From: Kovacikia minuta CCNUW1
GTDB taxonomy: Bacteria > Cyanobacteriota > Cyanobacteriia > Leptolyngbyales > Leptolyngbyaceae
Direction of reading: 5' to 3'
Assembly (NCBI RefSeq): GCF_020091585.1
Contig: NZ_CP083582.1
Span: forward strand, 6,024,536-6,088,535
DNA: 64,000 nt
Shown: positions 1-10,678 of the stretch, piece after piece
How positions within the stretch are numbered: position 1 is the first letter of the stretch
Layout of the letters: every line of letters starts with the position of its first letter
Made by a program: the position numbers and the translations under genes
Notes under the pieces: model-generated
The model's input: only the letters and a program-made list of their open reading frames with translations
What the model was told of the DNA's origin: nothing
Databases searched by the model: none

Positions 1-2172
1 CGCCAGCAAACCAACCGCCATCTCCAGCGTTACCTGGTCAGTAGTAACACCCTTGGGTAAGGAAGCCCGTTTGGGTTTTGGGTTTTCGTCCGTCGCATCA
101 CCCAGCTGAACGTAGGGACCATAGGCTCCAATCAGGAGATAAATTGGCTCTCCTGTCTCAGGGTGGAAACCAACCTTGTCGGGTCCCTCCGTTTTTTGGC
201 GCAGCAAAACTTCTACCTGCTCCGGATCAAGGTCAGAGGGGGTGAGATCTTTGGGAATGGAGGCTTTGACAGGACCATCTCCATTCTCAACCTCCAGGTA
301 GGCACCAAAGCGTCCAATCCGAACCTTTGCATCCAGGTTTTCCAGGTCAACGGTGCGGGCGGCGGTGGGGTCAATTTGGCTTTCCTGTTCTTTGACCTGG
401 GTTTCCAGCCCCGTGTCCCCCAAATAAAATTCCTTCAAGTAAGGTAACCAATCCACTTCCCCCGTAGAAATATCGTCCAGAGTTTCCTCCATGCGGGCGG
501 TAAAGCTGGTATCAACCAGATCGGGGAAGTATTTTTCCAGCAGTGCCGTGACTGCAAAGGCGGTGAAGGTAGGCACGAGAGCGTTGCCCGATAGTTGGGC
601 GTAACCCCGATCGATAATCGTGCCGATAATGCTGGCGTAGGTGCTGGGGCGACCGATCCCCTCACTTTCCAGGGTTTTGACCAGGGATGCTTCGGTATAA
701 CGGGCGGGCGGTTGGGTTTCGTGCCCGATCGCTTCCAAAGCTGTGCAGGTGGGTGTATCGCCCACCTGCATCGGCGGCAGGATCACTTCCTGATCTTCGA
801 TCGCCGCATTCGGATCGTCCGACCCTTCCACATAGGCGCGGAAGAAACCGGGAAAATCAATCCGTTTTCCGGTGGCACGGAATCCCGCATCCTCCACCTG
901 AATTTGGACAGTGACATGAGTCTGACGTGCCTCCGCCATCTGGGTTGCCACGGTGCGCTTCCAGATCAGGTCATAGAGACGAAATTCCCGATCCTTTAAG
1001 CCCGTTTGTTGCGGGGTACGGAAGCTACTACCCGCAGGGCGAATCGCTTCGTGGGCTTCCTGGGCACCCTTACTCTTGGTGGAATATTGGCGGGGTTCCG
1101 GGCTGAGATAGTTGGAGCCATACATTTCCTGGACACAGGAGCGGGCAGCAGCGATCGCCTGCTGGGATAATGCCACGGAGTCCGTTCGCATGTAGGTGAT
1201 GTAACCCTGCTCATACAAACTCTGGGCAACCCGCATCGTATCCCGTGCCGAAAGCCCCAGCTTGCGGTTGGCTTCCTGTTGCAGGGTGGAAGTTGTGAAA
1301 GGGGGAGAAGGTTTGCGGGTGACGGGACGTTCTTCCAGGTTTGTAACCGTCCAGGTGCGATCGCGAATTCGATCCGCCAATGTTCTGGCGTCTGCTTCGT
1401 TCAGTAGGGCAACGTTGCGCCCTGCAATCACCTGACCCGTCGCCTCATCAAAGTCACTCCCATTCGCGACCCTGGTTCCTGCCAGAGTGACGAGCTTTGC
1501 CTCAAAGGAGGGGGGTGGGGAAGAGGTTCCCCTATCCCCGACTTCTAGCTCTGCCTTCAAATCCCAATAGCTGCCCTGGTGAAACGCCCGTCGTTGGCGC
1601 TCACGCCGAACCAGCAGCCGTACAGCAACGGACTGCACCCGCCCAGCGGAGAGACCGAAGGCAATTTTTTTCCAGAGCAACGGGGAGAGGGTGTAGCCCA
1701 CCAACCGATCCAGGATGCGACGGGTTTCCTGGGCACGTACCAGGCGTTCATCCACATCGCGGCAATGGGCGATCGCTTCCCGGATGGCATCTTCCGTGAT
1801 TTCGTGGAACACCATCCGTTTGATCGGTACCTTGGGCTGGAGCAATTGCAGCAAATGCCAGCTGATGCTTTCCCCTTCCCGGTCTTCGTCCGTTGCCAGA
1901 ATCAGTTCGTCTGCTGCCTTCAGCGCTTCTTTCAACTCCTTGACAATCTTTTTTTTGTCCTGGGGAACCACATACAGAGGCTCAAAATTTGCTTCCACGT
2001 TGACGCCCAGCTGCGCCCACTTCTCCCCCTTGACGCTAGGTGGAATCTCGCTGGCAGATTGGGGCAAATCACGCACATGACCCATCGATGCCTCTACCCG
2101 GTAATCCCTGGGTAAATAGTTACGAATGGTACGTGCCTTAGTGGGAGATTCGACAATAACAAGCTTGGACAT
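1..2172 (-). CDS. topA: DNA topoisomerase I, type IA (3' end outside window)
   Basis: The gene starts at the ATG at 2170-2172 and reads without a stop through the left edge, so 724 codons are visible and the C-terminus is missing. The protein begins [20 protein letters not shown], the usual Toprim start of bacterial TopA. The catalytic tyrosine lies in [10 protein letters not shown], encoded around 1180-1212. The last visible residues ([20 protein letters not shown]) resemble the repeated C-terminal segments of cyanobacterial enzymes. It relaxes negative supercoils by cleaving one strand. It is transcribed away from ndhB, leaving a 372-bp divergent spacer. The family assignment is firm. Confidence 0.95.
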   Translation of the reverse strand, partial: MSKLVIVESPTKARTIRNYLPRDYRVEASMGHVRDLPQSASEIPPSVKGEKWAQLGVNVEANFEPLYVVPQDKKKIVKELKEALKAADELILATDEDREGESISWHLLQLLQPKVPIKRMVFHEITEDAIREAIAHCRDVDERLVRAQETRRILDRLVGYTLSPLLWKKIAFGLSAGRVQSVAVRLLVRRERQRRAFHQGSYWDLKAELEVGDRGTSSPPPSFEAKLVTLAGTRVANGSDFDEATGQVIAGRNVALLNEADARTLADRIRDRTWTVTNLEERPVTRKPSPPFTTSTLQQEANRKLGLSARDTMRVAQSLYEQGYITYMRTDSVALSQQAIAAARSCVQEMYGSNYLSPEPRQYSTKSKGAQEAHEAIRPAGSSFRTPQQTGLKDREFRLYDLIWKRTVATQMAEARQTHVTVQIQVEDAGFRATGKRIDFPGFFRAYVEGSDDPNAAIEDQEVILPPMQVGDTPTCTALEAIGHETQPPARYTEASLVKTLESEGIGRPSTYASIIGTIIDRGYAQLSGNALVPTFTAFAVTALLEKYFPDLVDTSFTARMEETLDDISTGEVDWLPYLKEFYLGDTGLETQVKEQESQIDPTAARTVDLENLDAKVRIGRFGAYLEVENGDGPVKASIPKDLTPSDLDPEQVEVLLRQKTEGPDKVGFHPETGEPIYLLIGAYGPYVQLGDATDENPKPKRASLPKGVTTDQVTLEMAVGLLA

Positions 2173-2544
2173 GGGTCATTTAATTTGAAGGAAGGGAAGC
2201 TAGGCAGTGGAATGGAAAGAGGTCACCTAATCTTTCTTATAGCCAATATTGAACCTACTACCAGGGATTCACAAAAGTTTCCAGAGCAAAGATTTCAATA
2301 TTAGAAGGGATAGGGGTCATCTTATCGGATCAGGTTCAACTGCTCAAACACAGATAGGGAAAAGCAATCAGCGTTTATTCGAAACAAGCCAATACCATCG
2401 ATAAGGATTCCCATTGGAATTTGATCCAGTGTTAAGGTAGATTGCGAGGTAGAATCCACTGTAAAGGATTTTTGACTTCCTCGCCCTACTGGTGTAGCAG
2501 AGGATCGACCCTAAAGTCACTCAAAATTAATAGGCTCAACTCCA
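2173..2544. other. Divergent intergenic spacer topA/ndhB
   Basis: This 372-bp AT-richer spacer separates the divergent topA and ndhB starts and must hold both promoters. A TAGAAT hexamer lies near 2450, a possible -10 element for ndhB, but no convincing -35 is spaced from it. I see no hairpin, repeat or small gene. Confidence 0.4.
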
Positions 2545-4131
2545 ATGGATTTTGCCACTCTTGCTGCTCAGCTTAATACCGGAATTATTTTGCCCGAACT
2601 GATAGTCACCCTCACGTTGTTGCTGGTCGTGGTGGGGGATTTGATTGTGGGGCGAGTTGCCTCCTCTCGCTGGACGCCCTACCTTGCGATCGCTGGGCTT
2701 CTGAGTGCTGTGGTAGCGCTTTATTACCTGTGGAATGCTCCCGAACCGATCGCGTTTCTGGGAAGCTTCAATGGCGACAATTTGAGTATTGTATTGCGTG
2801 GGATCATTGCCCTCTCTGCTGCGGTGACGATCCTGATGTCAATCCGTTACGTGGATCAGTCCGGCACTTCGCTGGCGGAATATCTCACCATTCTGCTGAC
2901 AGCAACCCTGGGTGGCATGTTTCTGGCTGGGGCAGATGAATTGGTCACCATTTTTGTTTCTCTCGAAACGTTGAGTATTTCCTCCTATCTGCTAACGGGC
3001 TACACCAAACGCGATCCCCGTTCGAATGAAGCAGCGTTGAAATATTTGCTGATTGGGGCATCCAGTTCTGCAATCTTTCTTTACGGTTTGTCCCTGCTGT
3101 ACGGCCTCTCGGGGGGACAAACCAATCTCAACATCATCGCCACCAGTATCTCCGCTGCCGGATTGGATCAGTCGATTGGACTGGTAATCGCCCTGGTGTT
3201 TGCGATCGCAGGTATCGCCTTCAAAATTGCCGCTGTTCCTTTCCACCAGTGGACTCCTGATGTGTATGAAGGGTCCCCTACCCCCGTGGTTGCCTTTCTT
3301 TCCGTCGGCTCCAAAGCGGCTGGGTTTGCCCTGGCAATCCGCCTCCTGGTAACAGCTTTCCCTCTGCTGACCGAGCAATGGCACTTTGTCCTGACTGCCC
3401 TGGCAATTCTCAGCATGATCCTGGGAAATGTAGTCGCCCTCGCCCAAACCAGCATGAAACGTCTGCTGGCATACTCCTCCATCGGTCAGGCAGGGTTTGT
3501 CATGATTGGGTTGGTAATTGGTACGGAAGCTGGATACGCCAGCATGATCTTTTACCTGATGATCTACCTGTTCATGAACCTGGGAGCCTTCACCTGCGTT
3601 ATTTTATTCTCCTTGCGGACAGGTACAGACCAGATCAGCGAGTACGCAGGGCTTTACCAGAAGGATGCCTTACTCACCCTGGGGCTGAGCCTTTGCCTCC
3701 TCTCGTTGGGCGGTATTCCCCCCCTGGTTGGGTTCTTCGGTAAGCTTTACCTGTTCTGGGCAGGTTGGCAGTCGGGGGCATATGGTCTGGTCATCCTGGG
3801 CTTAGTCACCAGCGTTATCTCCATTTACTACTACATCCGAGTCGTCAAGATGATGGTGGTAAAGGAACCCCAGGAAATGTCCGAAACGGTGAAAAACTAT
3901 CCCGAAATCCGCTGGAATTTGCCTGGAATGCGGGCGCTACAGGTTGGTTTATTGATCTCCGTGATTGCGACCACCCTGGCGGGTATTCTTTCGAACCCTC
4001 TGTTTACGCTGGCAAATCAAGCGGTGACTGGAACTCCTATCCTACAGGCAGCCCTGAAGGCAGAGAAACCTGTCGCGATCGAGCAACTTCCCGTCGTCAA
4101 CCCTCCTCGCCAGTTGTCAATGCGGCTTTAA
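2545..4131 (+). CDS. ndhB: NAD(P)H-quinone oxidoreductase subunit 2 (NdhB)
   Basis: This 528-residue polytopic membrane protein is a proton-pumping subunit of the thylakoid NDH-1 complex, used in respiration, cyclic electron flow and CO2 uptake. It belongs to the NuoN/Mrp antiporter-like family: about 14 hydrophobic segments, with the conserved core [20 protein letters not shown] near residues 227-246 and a conserved Glu in the [13 protein letters not shown] segment near residue 141. Length and N-terminus ([13 protein letters not shown]) match cyanobacterial NdhB. It stands as a single gene, as is usual in cyanobacteria, with ndhK as the next gene on the same strand about 450 bp downstream. 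Confidence 0.96.
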   Translation: MDFATLAAQLNTGIILPELIVTLTLLLVVVGDLIVGRVASSRWTPYLAIAGLLSAVVALYYLWNAPEPIAFLGSFNGDNLSIVLRGIIALSAAVTILMSIRYVDQSGTSLAEYLTILLTATLGGMFLAGADELVTIFVSLETLSISSYLLTGYTKRDPRSNEAALKYLLIGASSSAIFLYGLSLLYGLSGGQTNLNIIATSISAAGLDQSIGLVIALVFAIAGIAFKIAAVPFHQWTPDVYEGSPTPVVAFLSVGSKAAGFALAIRLLVTAFPLLTEQWHFVLTALAILSMILGNVVALAQTSMKRLLAYSSIGQAGFVMIGLVIGTEAGYASMIFYLMIYLFMNLGAFTCVILFSLRTGTDQISEYAGLYQKDALLTLGLSLCLLSLGGIPPLVGFFGKLYLFWAGWQSGAYGLVILGLVTSVISIYYYIRVVKMMVVKEPQEMSETVKNYPEIRWNLPGMRALQVGLLISVIATTLAGILSNPLFTLANQAVTGTPILQAALKAEKPVAIEQLPVVNPPRQLSMRL

Positions 4132-4587
4132 CAGGCTTTAGCATTGTGGGTTGATTAGCCCATCCCATCGATTCAAGGGGCGAAGCATTCGGACGAGCGG
4201 TTTTGCAGCCATGCCAAACTCATTGCTCCCATGCTTCGCCCCCCACGAAACCTGAAGCTGAATGAATAGCCGCTAAAAAGTTGAGGGCAGCCTGTGTCAC
4301 TGAAGTTTTTTGCCACGGGCGATCGCGTTGGAGCAACGGTTTGCAAGGGCGACGGTTTAAATCGGTATGCCGTCAAACGCTGACACCCGCCACCCAACTC
4401 CTGCTACCTGCCCTACTCCCATTCCTTAAGGGAAATAATTTGCCCAGTGATTGCGGAAAGAACCCATCGTTGACTGTATCTACCTAAACCTGTCAACTAG
4501 CATGGATCACTGCTTAAGCCCGTCACCTGGCATGGATCACTGCTATTTTAGACGGGGCTTCACTTTTGCAGAGAGTTGGATGATCCG
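4132..4587. other. Spacer ndhB-ndhK with palindromic and direct repeats
   Basis: An inverted repeat, GGGGCGAAGCAT at 4177-4188 and its complement at 4231-4242, encloses about 42 bp and looks like a dispersed cyanobacterial palindromic repeat. Nearer ndhK, GCATGGATCACTGCT occurs twice about 33 bp apart (about 4500-4514 and 4530-4544). AAGCCCGTC at 4516-4524 can pair, with one bulged G, with GACGGGGCTT at 4551-4560. No gene is convincing here. Confidence 0.5.
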
Positions 4588-5298
4588 ATGAACTTACCCA
4601 ACGTCACGAATCCGGTATCTCGCCCCGAAGTTACACGAGAACTATCTGAAACCGTCATCCTGACAACCGTGGATGATCTGTTTAATTGGGCAAAAATGTC
4701 CAGCCTTTATCCCCTCATGTTTGGCACTGCCTGCTGTTTTATCGAATTTAGTGCCATGCTCGGTTCGCGCTTCGACCTGGAGCGGTTTGGTGCCTTTCCC
4801 CGGATGACTCCTCGGCAGGCGGATTTGATGATTACCGCTGGTACCATCACAATGAAGTACGCCCCTGCTCTGATTCGCCTGTACGAACAAATGCCAGAGC
4901 CAAAATACGTCATGGCAATGGGAGCCTGCACTATTACAGGTGGCATGTTCAGTGTCGATTCCCCCAGTGCTGTTCGTGGTGTGGACAAACTGATTCCTGT
5001 GGATGTCTATATTCCAGGCTGTCCTCCCCGACCAGAGGCAATTATGGATGCGCTCGTTAAGCTGCGGAAGAAAATTGCCAACGAGAGTATTCAGGAACGG
5101 TACCTGACGGAGCAAACCCATCGCTACTATAGCCGTCCCCATAACCTACAGCTTGCAGCCCCGATTCACGATGGGCAGTATTTGGCTAACCTGAACTCGC
5201 AAAAAACAATGCAACAAATGACAGATGCCGCCGTTCCCTTTACTGCGACATCTCAATCTGTGAAAGCGATCGGTCAGGAAATCGAATCAGAAGCTTAA
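4588..5298 (+). CDS. ndhK: NAD(P)H-quinone oxidoreductase subunit K (NdhK)
   Basis: This is the 4Fe-4S subunit of NDH-1 that carries cluster N2 in the connecting module between peripheral and membrane arms. The cluster ligands are visible: the adjacent Cys pair in GTACCFIEF, one Cys in MGACTITGG and one in PGCPPRPEA. The start chosen is ATG 4588 (236 residues); an in-frame TTG at 4576 would add four residues. In most cyanobacteria ndhK lies in an ndhC-ndhK-ndhJ operon, but neither ndhC nor ndhJ is next to it here: the upstream 450 bp are non-coding and a strong terminator follows. It may be a second, stand-alone ndhK copy. Confidence 0.93.
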   Translation: MNLPNVTNPVSRPEVTRELSETVILTTVDDLFNWAKMSSLYPLMFGTACCFIEFSAMLGSRFDLERFGAFPRMTPRQADLMITAGTITMKYAPALIRLYEQMPEPKYVMAMGACTITGGMFSVDSPSAVRGVDKLIPVDVYIPGCPPRPEAIMDALVKLRKKIANESIQERYLTEQTHRYYSRPHNLQLAAPIHDGQYLANLNSQKTMQQMTDAAVPFTATSQSVKAIGQEIESEA

Positions 5299-5313
5299 AA
5301 ACTACTCGAAAAA

Positions 5314-5366
5314 GGTCAGGGAATTATATTAATCTCCCTGACCCATTTACGTTTCTTTTTCTTTTT
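5314..5366 (+). terminator. Rho-independent terminator after ndhK
   Basis: A perfect 9-bp stem (GGTCAGGGA at 5314-5322, TCCCTGACC at 5335-5343) is followed by a T-rich tract up to 5366. It starts 15 bp after the ndhK stop and faces the oppositely transcribed gene beyond, so it should end the ndhK transcript. Confidence 0.75.
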
Positions 5367-5395
5367 GTAGAGACGTTCCAGCGGAACGTCTCTAC
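5367..5395. repeat. Perfect 13-bp-stem palindrome
   Basis: GTAGAGACGTTCC and its exact complement flank a 3-base loop. This matches a type of short palindrome dispersed in cyanobacterial genomes. It lies directly behind the ndhK terminator, between two converging genes, and could act as a second, bidirectional terminator. Confidence 0.7.
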
Positions 5396-5419
5396 AGGTT
5401 TGAATTGGGTTTTAATGCC

Positions 5420-6163
5420 CTAATACACCCAGTTGCAGGGACGCGGACGCCAGCAGGGGTAATAGTTGATAGGTCTGTAGCAACACCGCCAACGGTAGCA
5501 GCCACCCCCACCACGGTAAGAGACGGGGTAGTATTCCTCATAACCACTATCGTAGTAGTCATCCCCGTAGTAAGAGACGGGATAGTAGCTTTCAGTGGTG
5601 TAATCGGAGGCGACCCAGCCACCATCATAGAGGGGAGTCCAGGCATAGCCATCGTTATAAATGACGGATTCATAGTCCTGATCTAGATAGGCACCATCAG
5701 GAGCACCGCCAATGATCCAGTAGGCTGTCCCTGGACCACTCCGAATATTTAAACCAATTCCGCTGTAGGTATCGACATAGCCGATCGGGCGGTAGTTCTC
5801 ATCTAAACCCAACGCTTTTGCTGTTTCAGCACCAACGATTCCGTCAATTCGCTTCAGACCTTGACGAATTTGGAAGTCTGTTACAGCCGTTTCAGTTTTG
5901 GTGTTGTATTTTCCATCAACCTTGATTCCGAGTGCTTTTTGAACTGCTTCCACAGACTGACCAGAATTACCTGGTCCAATCAGGGTGGTTGCAGCCGTTG
6001 CTTTGTCGGGAGCGCCGCCCAAAACGGATACTGCCACGGCAACTCCTGCCAGACCCACTACAGCAGAAGAAGGAATGTTTAGATTTTCGAACGCTTTGAT
6101 TTCAGGATCAGGGTTGGGGTCTTCGTAGTTGATTGCAATGTGAATAAAGGCTAATGATTCCAT
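5420..6163 (-). CDS. Peptidoglycan-binding / bacterial SH3 domain protein
   Basis: The start at 6161-6163 (MESLAFIHIAINYEDPNPDP) is preceded by GAGGAAA at a good ribosome-binding distance; an upstream in-frame start would add 28 residues. The 247-residue protein has a hydrophobic segment near residues 31-47, a PG_binding_1-like domain near 60-115 (GNSGQSVEAVQKALGIKVDG then AVTDFQIRQGL and IVGAETAKALGL), and a bacterial SH3-like domain near 130-180 (GLNIRSGPGTAYWIIGGAPDG, WVASDY). The last 65 residues are rich in Tyr, Gly, Arg and Cys, with a duplicated YYPVSYxGxxYxD unit. It probably binds cell wall or surface glycans; no catalytic domain is visible. Confidence 0.8.
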   Translation of the reverse strand: MESLAFIHIAINYEDPNPDPEIKAFENLNIPSSAVVGLAGVAVAVSVLGGAPDKATAATTLIGPGNSGQSVEAVQKALGIKVDGKYNTKTETAVTDFQIRQGLKRIDGIVGAETAKALGLDENYRPIGYVDTYSGIGLNIRSGPGTAYWIIGGAPDGAYLDQDYESVIYNDGYAWTPLYDGGWVASDYTTESYYPVSYYGDDYYDSGYEEYYPVSYRGGGGCYRWRCCYRPINYYPCWRPRPCNWVY

Positions 6164-7220
6164 AATTTCCTCACTCGCTTTATCCAAAACGTGCATAGAC
6201 CTTAATGGAGAACCGAACTCAGGAACCAACCAGAATTCAATCCTCAATCATCAGAACTTTGCAGCTTGGGTATAGATAGATTACGACCCTCCATACCAAA
6301 CTATCGACCAAATATGCCTGCAACAGACAAAGAGATTGCACGGGTAAAAATGATGCCTTTAGCAAAGTTATTTTGAGATGTGAAAAAACTCTGATCCAGC
6401 AACGAAGACCCTTGATGTAGGCTGCAATCTTCCTTTAATGGTGCATTTGACTTGATTAATATGTAGGAATGAAAAATCGTTCCCATAAATTATCACATCG
6501 AAAGATTTTTGAGAACCCTTGCGCTATCAGGAATTGGCTTCAAGAGAATTCTTTCGTTTCAAAGAACTCTTTGAAGAGATTAAGTGAGCGATCGTCTTAT
6601 ATAAGAAGGTAGTGTCCAGGGTTGATACTTATCGGATCAAAATCAAGCGTGTCAACCATTTAAAAAGAGCGCCAGCCATCTAAACTTTTTTTAAGAAAAC
6701 CCATTCTCAGCCATCCTCTTTGTACAAACTCACCCATTCAGGTGAATCAGTTGGATGAATTGGGCAGAAGTAACCTGTAATAAAAATAAGATTGACTATC
6801 AAGGAGCGTGGGCGATCGCTCTGACCTACCCCCTTGCTTAAAGCCCCGTTGTCGTTTTGTCAGCGGTGCCCCTGCCAAACTGATTACAAATTGAACTTAA
6901 TTTCCGCAAACGTAGTCTAAGTCAAAAGTTTATTCCCAGGAGGATTGAAAGCCTCGGTTTTAGAAGCATCGGTTTCCCCCTACCAGATGGTTTCAAGATA
7001 ATTTTTTCTTTGGTCACATTAAACTAAGATCCGGAGCCTGGGCACCCTACGGCATGCAACCCTTTGCCAGCCGTCATTGCTTCCCCTAAACCTGACGCCA
7101 AACATCTGACACCTGCTATAAAAGTTGAAACTTCTTTGCCAAGCCTCTAATAAACCAGTATTCTGCAAAAGGTTGTTATCTATATGATGAGTTCTCTGGA
7201 CTGCAAGTAGTAAAAAGTCT
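6164..7220. other. Long AT-rich intergenic region
   Basis: These 1,057 bp lie between the divergent peptidoglycan-binding gene and the TolC-like gene. A 61-codon frame on the minus strand (6301-6486) has no recognisable composition, ribosome-binding site or motif, so I do not call it. One HIP1 octamer occurs near 6810. I see no tRNA, transposase remnant or strong hairpin. Confidence 0.4.
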
Positions 7221-9320
7221 ATGCGCCTTTCTCTTCGTTTAGTCTTTGTGTGTGTGGGAGTTTGGGTTGCCCTTGGCAACATTCTGTCGGGGAACGCGGA
7301 ATCTATCCCTGAACAGCCTCAAAACTCTACGAAAGCCAGTCAACCGCAAGCCACTTCATCGCCCAAGCGCTGGCTGCAAGCTGTTCAACAAAAACTATCG
7401 TCCAATACCGAGAGTGAGATGGGCGGTAATTCTGCTGTTAGTCCCCCGGTTTCGGGGGCTTTACAGAAGTTGAACTTTTCTATCCCGACCGTCAGTACTG
7501 CAAAAATTAACGCTGCCAGGGAGCTTTCAACTGCCCCCCCATCTCCAGCTTCAACCCGCAGGCTGCCTGCGCTAACGGCATCGCCCTCGCAGATTAAACA
7601 GCCCTTAAAGCAACCCAGCACTGTTAAGGCGTTTCTGAATTCGCCGCAGGGAACCAGAGTTGCTCAACAGCCCGCTTCTCCGACCACAATTCCTAACCAG
7701 CCTTCCTCCGGGTTTAGCCCCAATCCATTGACCGAGCCGGTGATCGAACCGCTTGGTCAACCCCTGGGTCCGGCTAAACCTGGACGTGCCCCGGAGTATC
7801 TCAATCCCGATCCCAACCCCCTGTCGTTCCCAACGAAGCCTGAAGAGGTGAAGCTGCGGGGAATTCAGCCCATCACCTTGAATCAGGCTTTGGAACTGGC
7901 AGAACGAAATAACCGCACGTTGCAAATTGCCGGGATCACGGTGAATCGGAGCCGATCGGCGCTGACTCAGGCAGAAGCGGAGCTTTTCCCAACCTTGGAT
8001 TTTTCTAGCGCTGTTTCCCGGTCTGAGTCTGCTTCCGGCAGGCTTTCCGATCGCAACTCCAGCGGCAACTCACTGGCCCGTTTGTTGGGGCTTGACAGTG
8101 GCGGATCGAGTGGCGTTAGCCGATCGTTTAATTCTGACTTGACCCTGAGCTACGACGTTTTTACTTCCGGTGGGCGTCCAGCGCGGATTCGGGCTGCTGC
8201 CCAACAACTGCGATCCGATCAGCTTGCCTATGAAATTACCCTAGAATCATTGCGGCTAACGATCGCCAATGCCTACTATGATTTGCAGCAAGCAGATGCC
8301 CAGGTTCGGATTGGTCAGGCTTCTGTAAGAAACTCGCAAATCAGTTTGCGCGATGCTCAAGCCCTGGAAAGAGCAGGGTTAGGCACCCGCTTTGATACCC
8401 TCCAGGCTCAAGTCACGTTAGCCAATTCGCAGCAAACCCTGACCAATGCGATCGCTCAGCAGCAAATCGCCCGTCGCCAACTGGCTCAGTTGCTCAGCAT
8501 TGCACCGTCTGCCGACCTGGCTGCGGCTGACCCGGTGGCAGCAGCGGGAAGATGGAATTTATCGTTGGAAGAAACCATCGTCCTGGCATTTAAGAACCGA
8601 GCCGAGCTTGAGCAACAGTTGGCACAACGGGAACTGGCGCACCAGCAGAAGCTGGCAGCCCTATCTGCCCTGGGTCCAACGTTAAGTGTGTCGGCTCAGT
8701 ATAACGTTCTGAACTCCTTTGGCGTTGCTGGTAGCGGCGGCTGGGCCGATGGCTACAACGTACAGGCTGGATTAAGCTGGCGTCTGTTTGATGGCGGCGC
8801 GGCGCGGGCAAGTGCAAGTCAGCAGGAAGCAAATATCGCGATCGCTGAAGAAAACTTTGCCGACCAGCGCGACCAGATCCGGTTTGCGGTTGAACAAGCC
8901 TATGCCAATTTATCATCCAATCAGGTGAATATTTCCACCGCCCAAACTGGTTTGGTGCAAGCACAGGAAGCATTACGCCTGGCACGGTTGCGGTTTCAAG
9001 CGGGGGTTGGCACCCAAACGGATGTGATCAACTCCGAGACAGCTTTGACCAACGCTCAAGGGAACGTGGTTAGCGCTATCTTGGGATATAATCGGGCGCT
9101 GGCTTCACTCCAGCGTGCGGTCACCAATCTGCCGATCGCCACAGGGGCAACCACACCCTATGTTCCCGATCCGTCCCCTCCCCCCGGGATCAGCAACCTC
9201 ACTCCCTCGACCGGCACCTCAACCCCCTCGACTGGCACCCCAACCCCCTCGATCGGCACTCCCCTTCCCTCAACGATTACCCCACCCACTTCTCCAGGCA
9301 CGGGCACAACCCCTCCCTAG
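7221..9320 (+). CDS. TolC-family outer membrane efflux protein
   Basis: The 699-residue protein begins with a signal peptide (MRLSLRLVFVCVGVWVALGN), then a Pro/Ser/Thr/Gln-rich spacer to about residue 205. The outer-membrane factor core starts at ITLNQALELAERNNRTLQIA and contains two OEP repeats, with typical phrases such as AYYDLQQADAQVRIGQ, RAGLGTRFDTLQAQVTLAN and RFQAGVGTQTDVINSETAL. The trimer would form the exit duct for RND or ABC export. A Thr/Pro/Ser-rich tail of TPSTGT-like repeats ends the protein. The long spacer and tail are typical of cyanobacterial TolC homologues. An M23 peptidase gene follows in the same direction 136 bp downstream. Confidence 0.92.
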   Translation: MRLSLRLVFVCVGVWVALGNILSGNAESIPEQPQNSTKASQPQATSSPKRWLQAVQQKLSSNTESEMGGNSAVSPPVSGALQKLNFSIPTVSTAKINAARELSTAPPSPASTRRLPALTASPSQIKQPLKQPSTVKAFLNSPQGTRVAQQPASPTTIPNQPSSGFSPNPLTEPVIEPLGQPLGPAKPGRAPEYLNPDPNPLSFPTKPEEVKLRGIQPITLNQALELAERNNRTLQIAGITVNRSRSALTQAEAELFPTLDFSSAVSRSESASGRLSDRNSSGNSLARLLGLDSGGSSGVSRSFNSDLTLSYDVFTSGGRPARIRAAAQQLRSDQLAYEITLESLRLTIANAYYDLQQADAQVRIGQASVRNSQISLRDAQALERAGLGTRFDTLQAQVTLANSQQTLTNAIAQQQIARRQLAQLLSIAPSADLAAADPVAAAGRWNLSLEETIVLAFKNRAELEQQLAQRELAHQQKLAALSALGPTLSVSAQYNVLNSFGVAGSGGWADGYNVQAGLSWRLFDGGAARASASQQEANIAIAEENFADQRDQIRFAVEQAYANLSSNQVNISTAQTGLVQAQEALRLARLRFQAGVGTQTDVINSETALTNAQGNVVSAILGYNRALASLQRAVTNLPIATGATTPYVPDPSPPPGISNLTPSTGTSTPSTGTPTPSIGTPLPSTITPPTSPGTGTTPP

Positions 9321-9456
9321 ATCTTCTCGATTCAGTCGTTTAATTTTGAGTGTCTCCCCCAATCCCCACCGCTCCTGACCAACTTCCATCCCAAGCGAAC
9401 AATCTCTTTTCTAGCCTCCCAGAATCCAACCCCTAATCCTTAGCCAGAACTTGACC

Positions 9457-10519
9457 ATGACGTACATCAAGCCCATCGTTTCCCCCCTGCGATCGCTTCC
9501 GAAACAGGTCTTCGTTTCAGGAGTCAGTTTATTCAGTGCGCTGACGATTCTGAGCGGCAGCTCGGTTTGGGCACAAGCTTCTGATCTGGCGATCGATGCT
9601 GTTCCAGCAGAGGCGACACCAGCACCCGCCGCTCCCGATGAGGCATCCGCACCTGCTGAAACGTCGGCTCCGGCTCTGGCGCTGCCTGAGGAGACTCCCC
9701 TGGCTCCGATCCGAGGGATGCCTTCGGAACCAACTAGCTCCTCTGCTCCCAGTTCAAACCCCAGCGAGAGCTATATTGACTCCACTGGTTACAGCGTTGG
9801 GGCAACCGAACGGAGTATTGATCGGGTGGTTACGGGGACAGCGCAGGTTCCTAATTTGCCTGCGACTGTTCAGATTGGGTTCTACCTCAATCCCTAGCTA
9901 TGGGGTAACCTTTGGTCGGGCAACTCCTTCAATCAAAGATTACTATTTTCGAACCCTCCGCCCACCCGCAGCATTGGGTAATGGAAATATCCGTCTGATC
10001 TTTCCGCTATCAATTCCCGCTCCCATCACCTCGCTGTTTGGCTGGCGAGTACATCCGGTTACGGGTGCCCAAAGTTTTCACTCTGGTACCGATCTGGGCG
10101 CACCGATGGGGACGCCTGTACTGGCTGCCTACGCAGGACGGGTAGCGATCGCCGACTTTCTGGGTGGCTATGGTTTAGCGGTGGTGGTTGATCACAACAA
10201 AGATACCCAGCAGACCCTCTATGGACACCTGTCAGAAATTTTTGTGAAACCTGGGGAATGGGTGAAGCAAGGGGTAGTGATTGGACGGGTAGGTAGCACC
10301 GGATTGTCTACTGGCCCTCACCTGCACTTCGAGTTTCGCCAACTGACTCCTGAAGGATGGGTTGCCCTGGACGCAGGGACTCAATTGGAGTACGCCCTGG
10401 CCCAACTGGTGAAAACAATGGGGGGAGTCGCCCAATTGCCCACCAATCCCGATGCTGCCCAAACCCTCAAGCTTGATCTATCTGCCACACTGGATGTGAA
10501 TCTCCGCGATCGCTCCTAA
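9457..10519 (+). pseudogene. M23 (LytM-like) metallopeptidase, frameshifted
   Basis: Two frames together make one exported endopeptidase. The first frame (ATG 9457; an in-frame TTG lies at 9451) gives a signal peptide ending near VWAQA, an Ala/Pro-rich linker, and ends at TAG 9895-9897. The second frame continues with YGVTFGRATPS and the M23 domain: ITSLFGWRVHPV, HSGTDLGAPMGTPV, VVDHN and TGPHLHFEF, with zinc ligands in HSGTD and HLHF. Removing one C from the CCC at 9892-9894 joins them into 353 residues. The domain itself is complete, so either the gene was disabled recently or the base is a sequencing error. Such enzymes cleave peptidoglycan cross-links or activate amidases. Confidence 0.85.
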
Positions 10520-10571
10520 AGCGTGGGAATGCCCCGACCGCATCGCTGGAATGTTATTTCACAAACATTCT

Positions 10572-10678
10572 CTAGAGAATCGGTACAGTATTTCTGAGAA
10601 ACCGGGTTTCTGGTGAGGATATTCAGCGAAAATTGAGCATCTCACAGCAGAAACCCGGTTTCTGTACCGGCGTTCTAG
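10572..10678. repeat. MITE-like element, copy A
   Basis: This 107-bp element is bounded by imperfect inverted ends, CTAGAGAATCGGTACAG and, read inward from the right, CTAGAACGCCGGTACAG. Inside are two copies of an AGAAACCGGGTTTCT-type palindrome. A close copy lies at 54370-54475, and another with the same ends at 59098-59250. Its right end overlaps the stop codon of the ABC permease gene. Confidence 0.8.

Noticed and set aside
595-2115. Long open frames on the plus strand opposite topA (595-999, 1579-2115)
   Set aside because: They are complementary to a conserved TopA frame, and their products (Arg/Pro/His-rich) show no family features. High GC at third codon positions explains the open antisense frames.
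2992-3447. 151-codon minus-strand frame inside ndhB
   Set aside because: It is a shadow of the conserved membrane protein gene and has no ribosome-binding site.
4173-4487. Small open frames between ndhB and ndhK
   Set aside because: They overlap inverted and direct repeats, lack ribosome-binding sites, and have no recognisable composition.
9892-9897. Programmed ribosomal frameshifting in the M23 gene
   Set aside because: There is no slippery heptamer followed by a pseudoknot, and the same kind of break occurs in many unrelated genes of the window.
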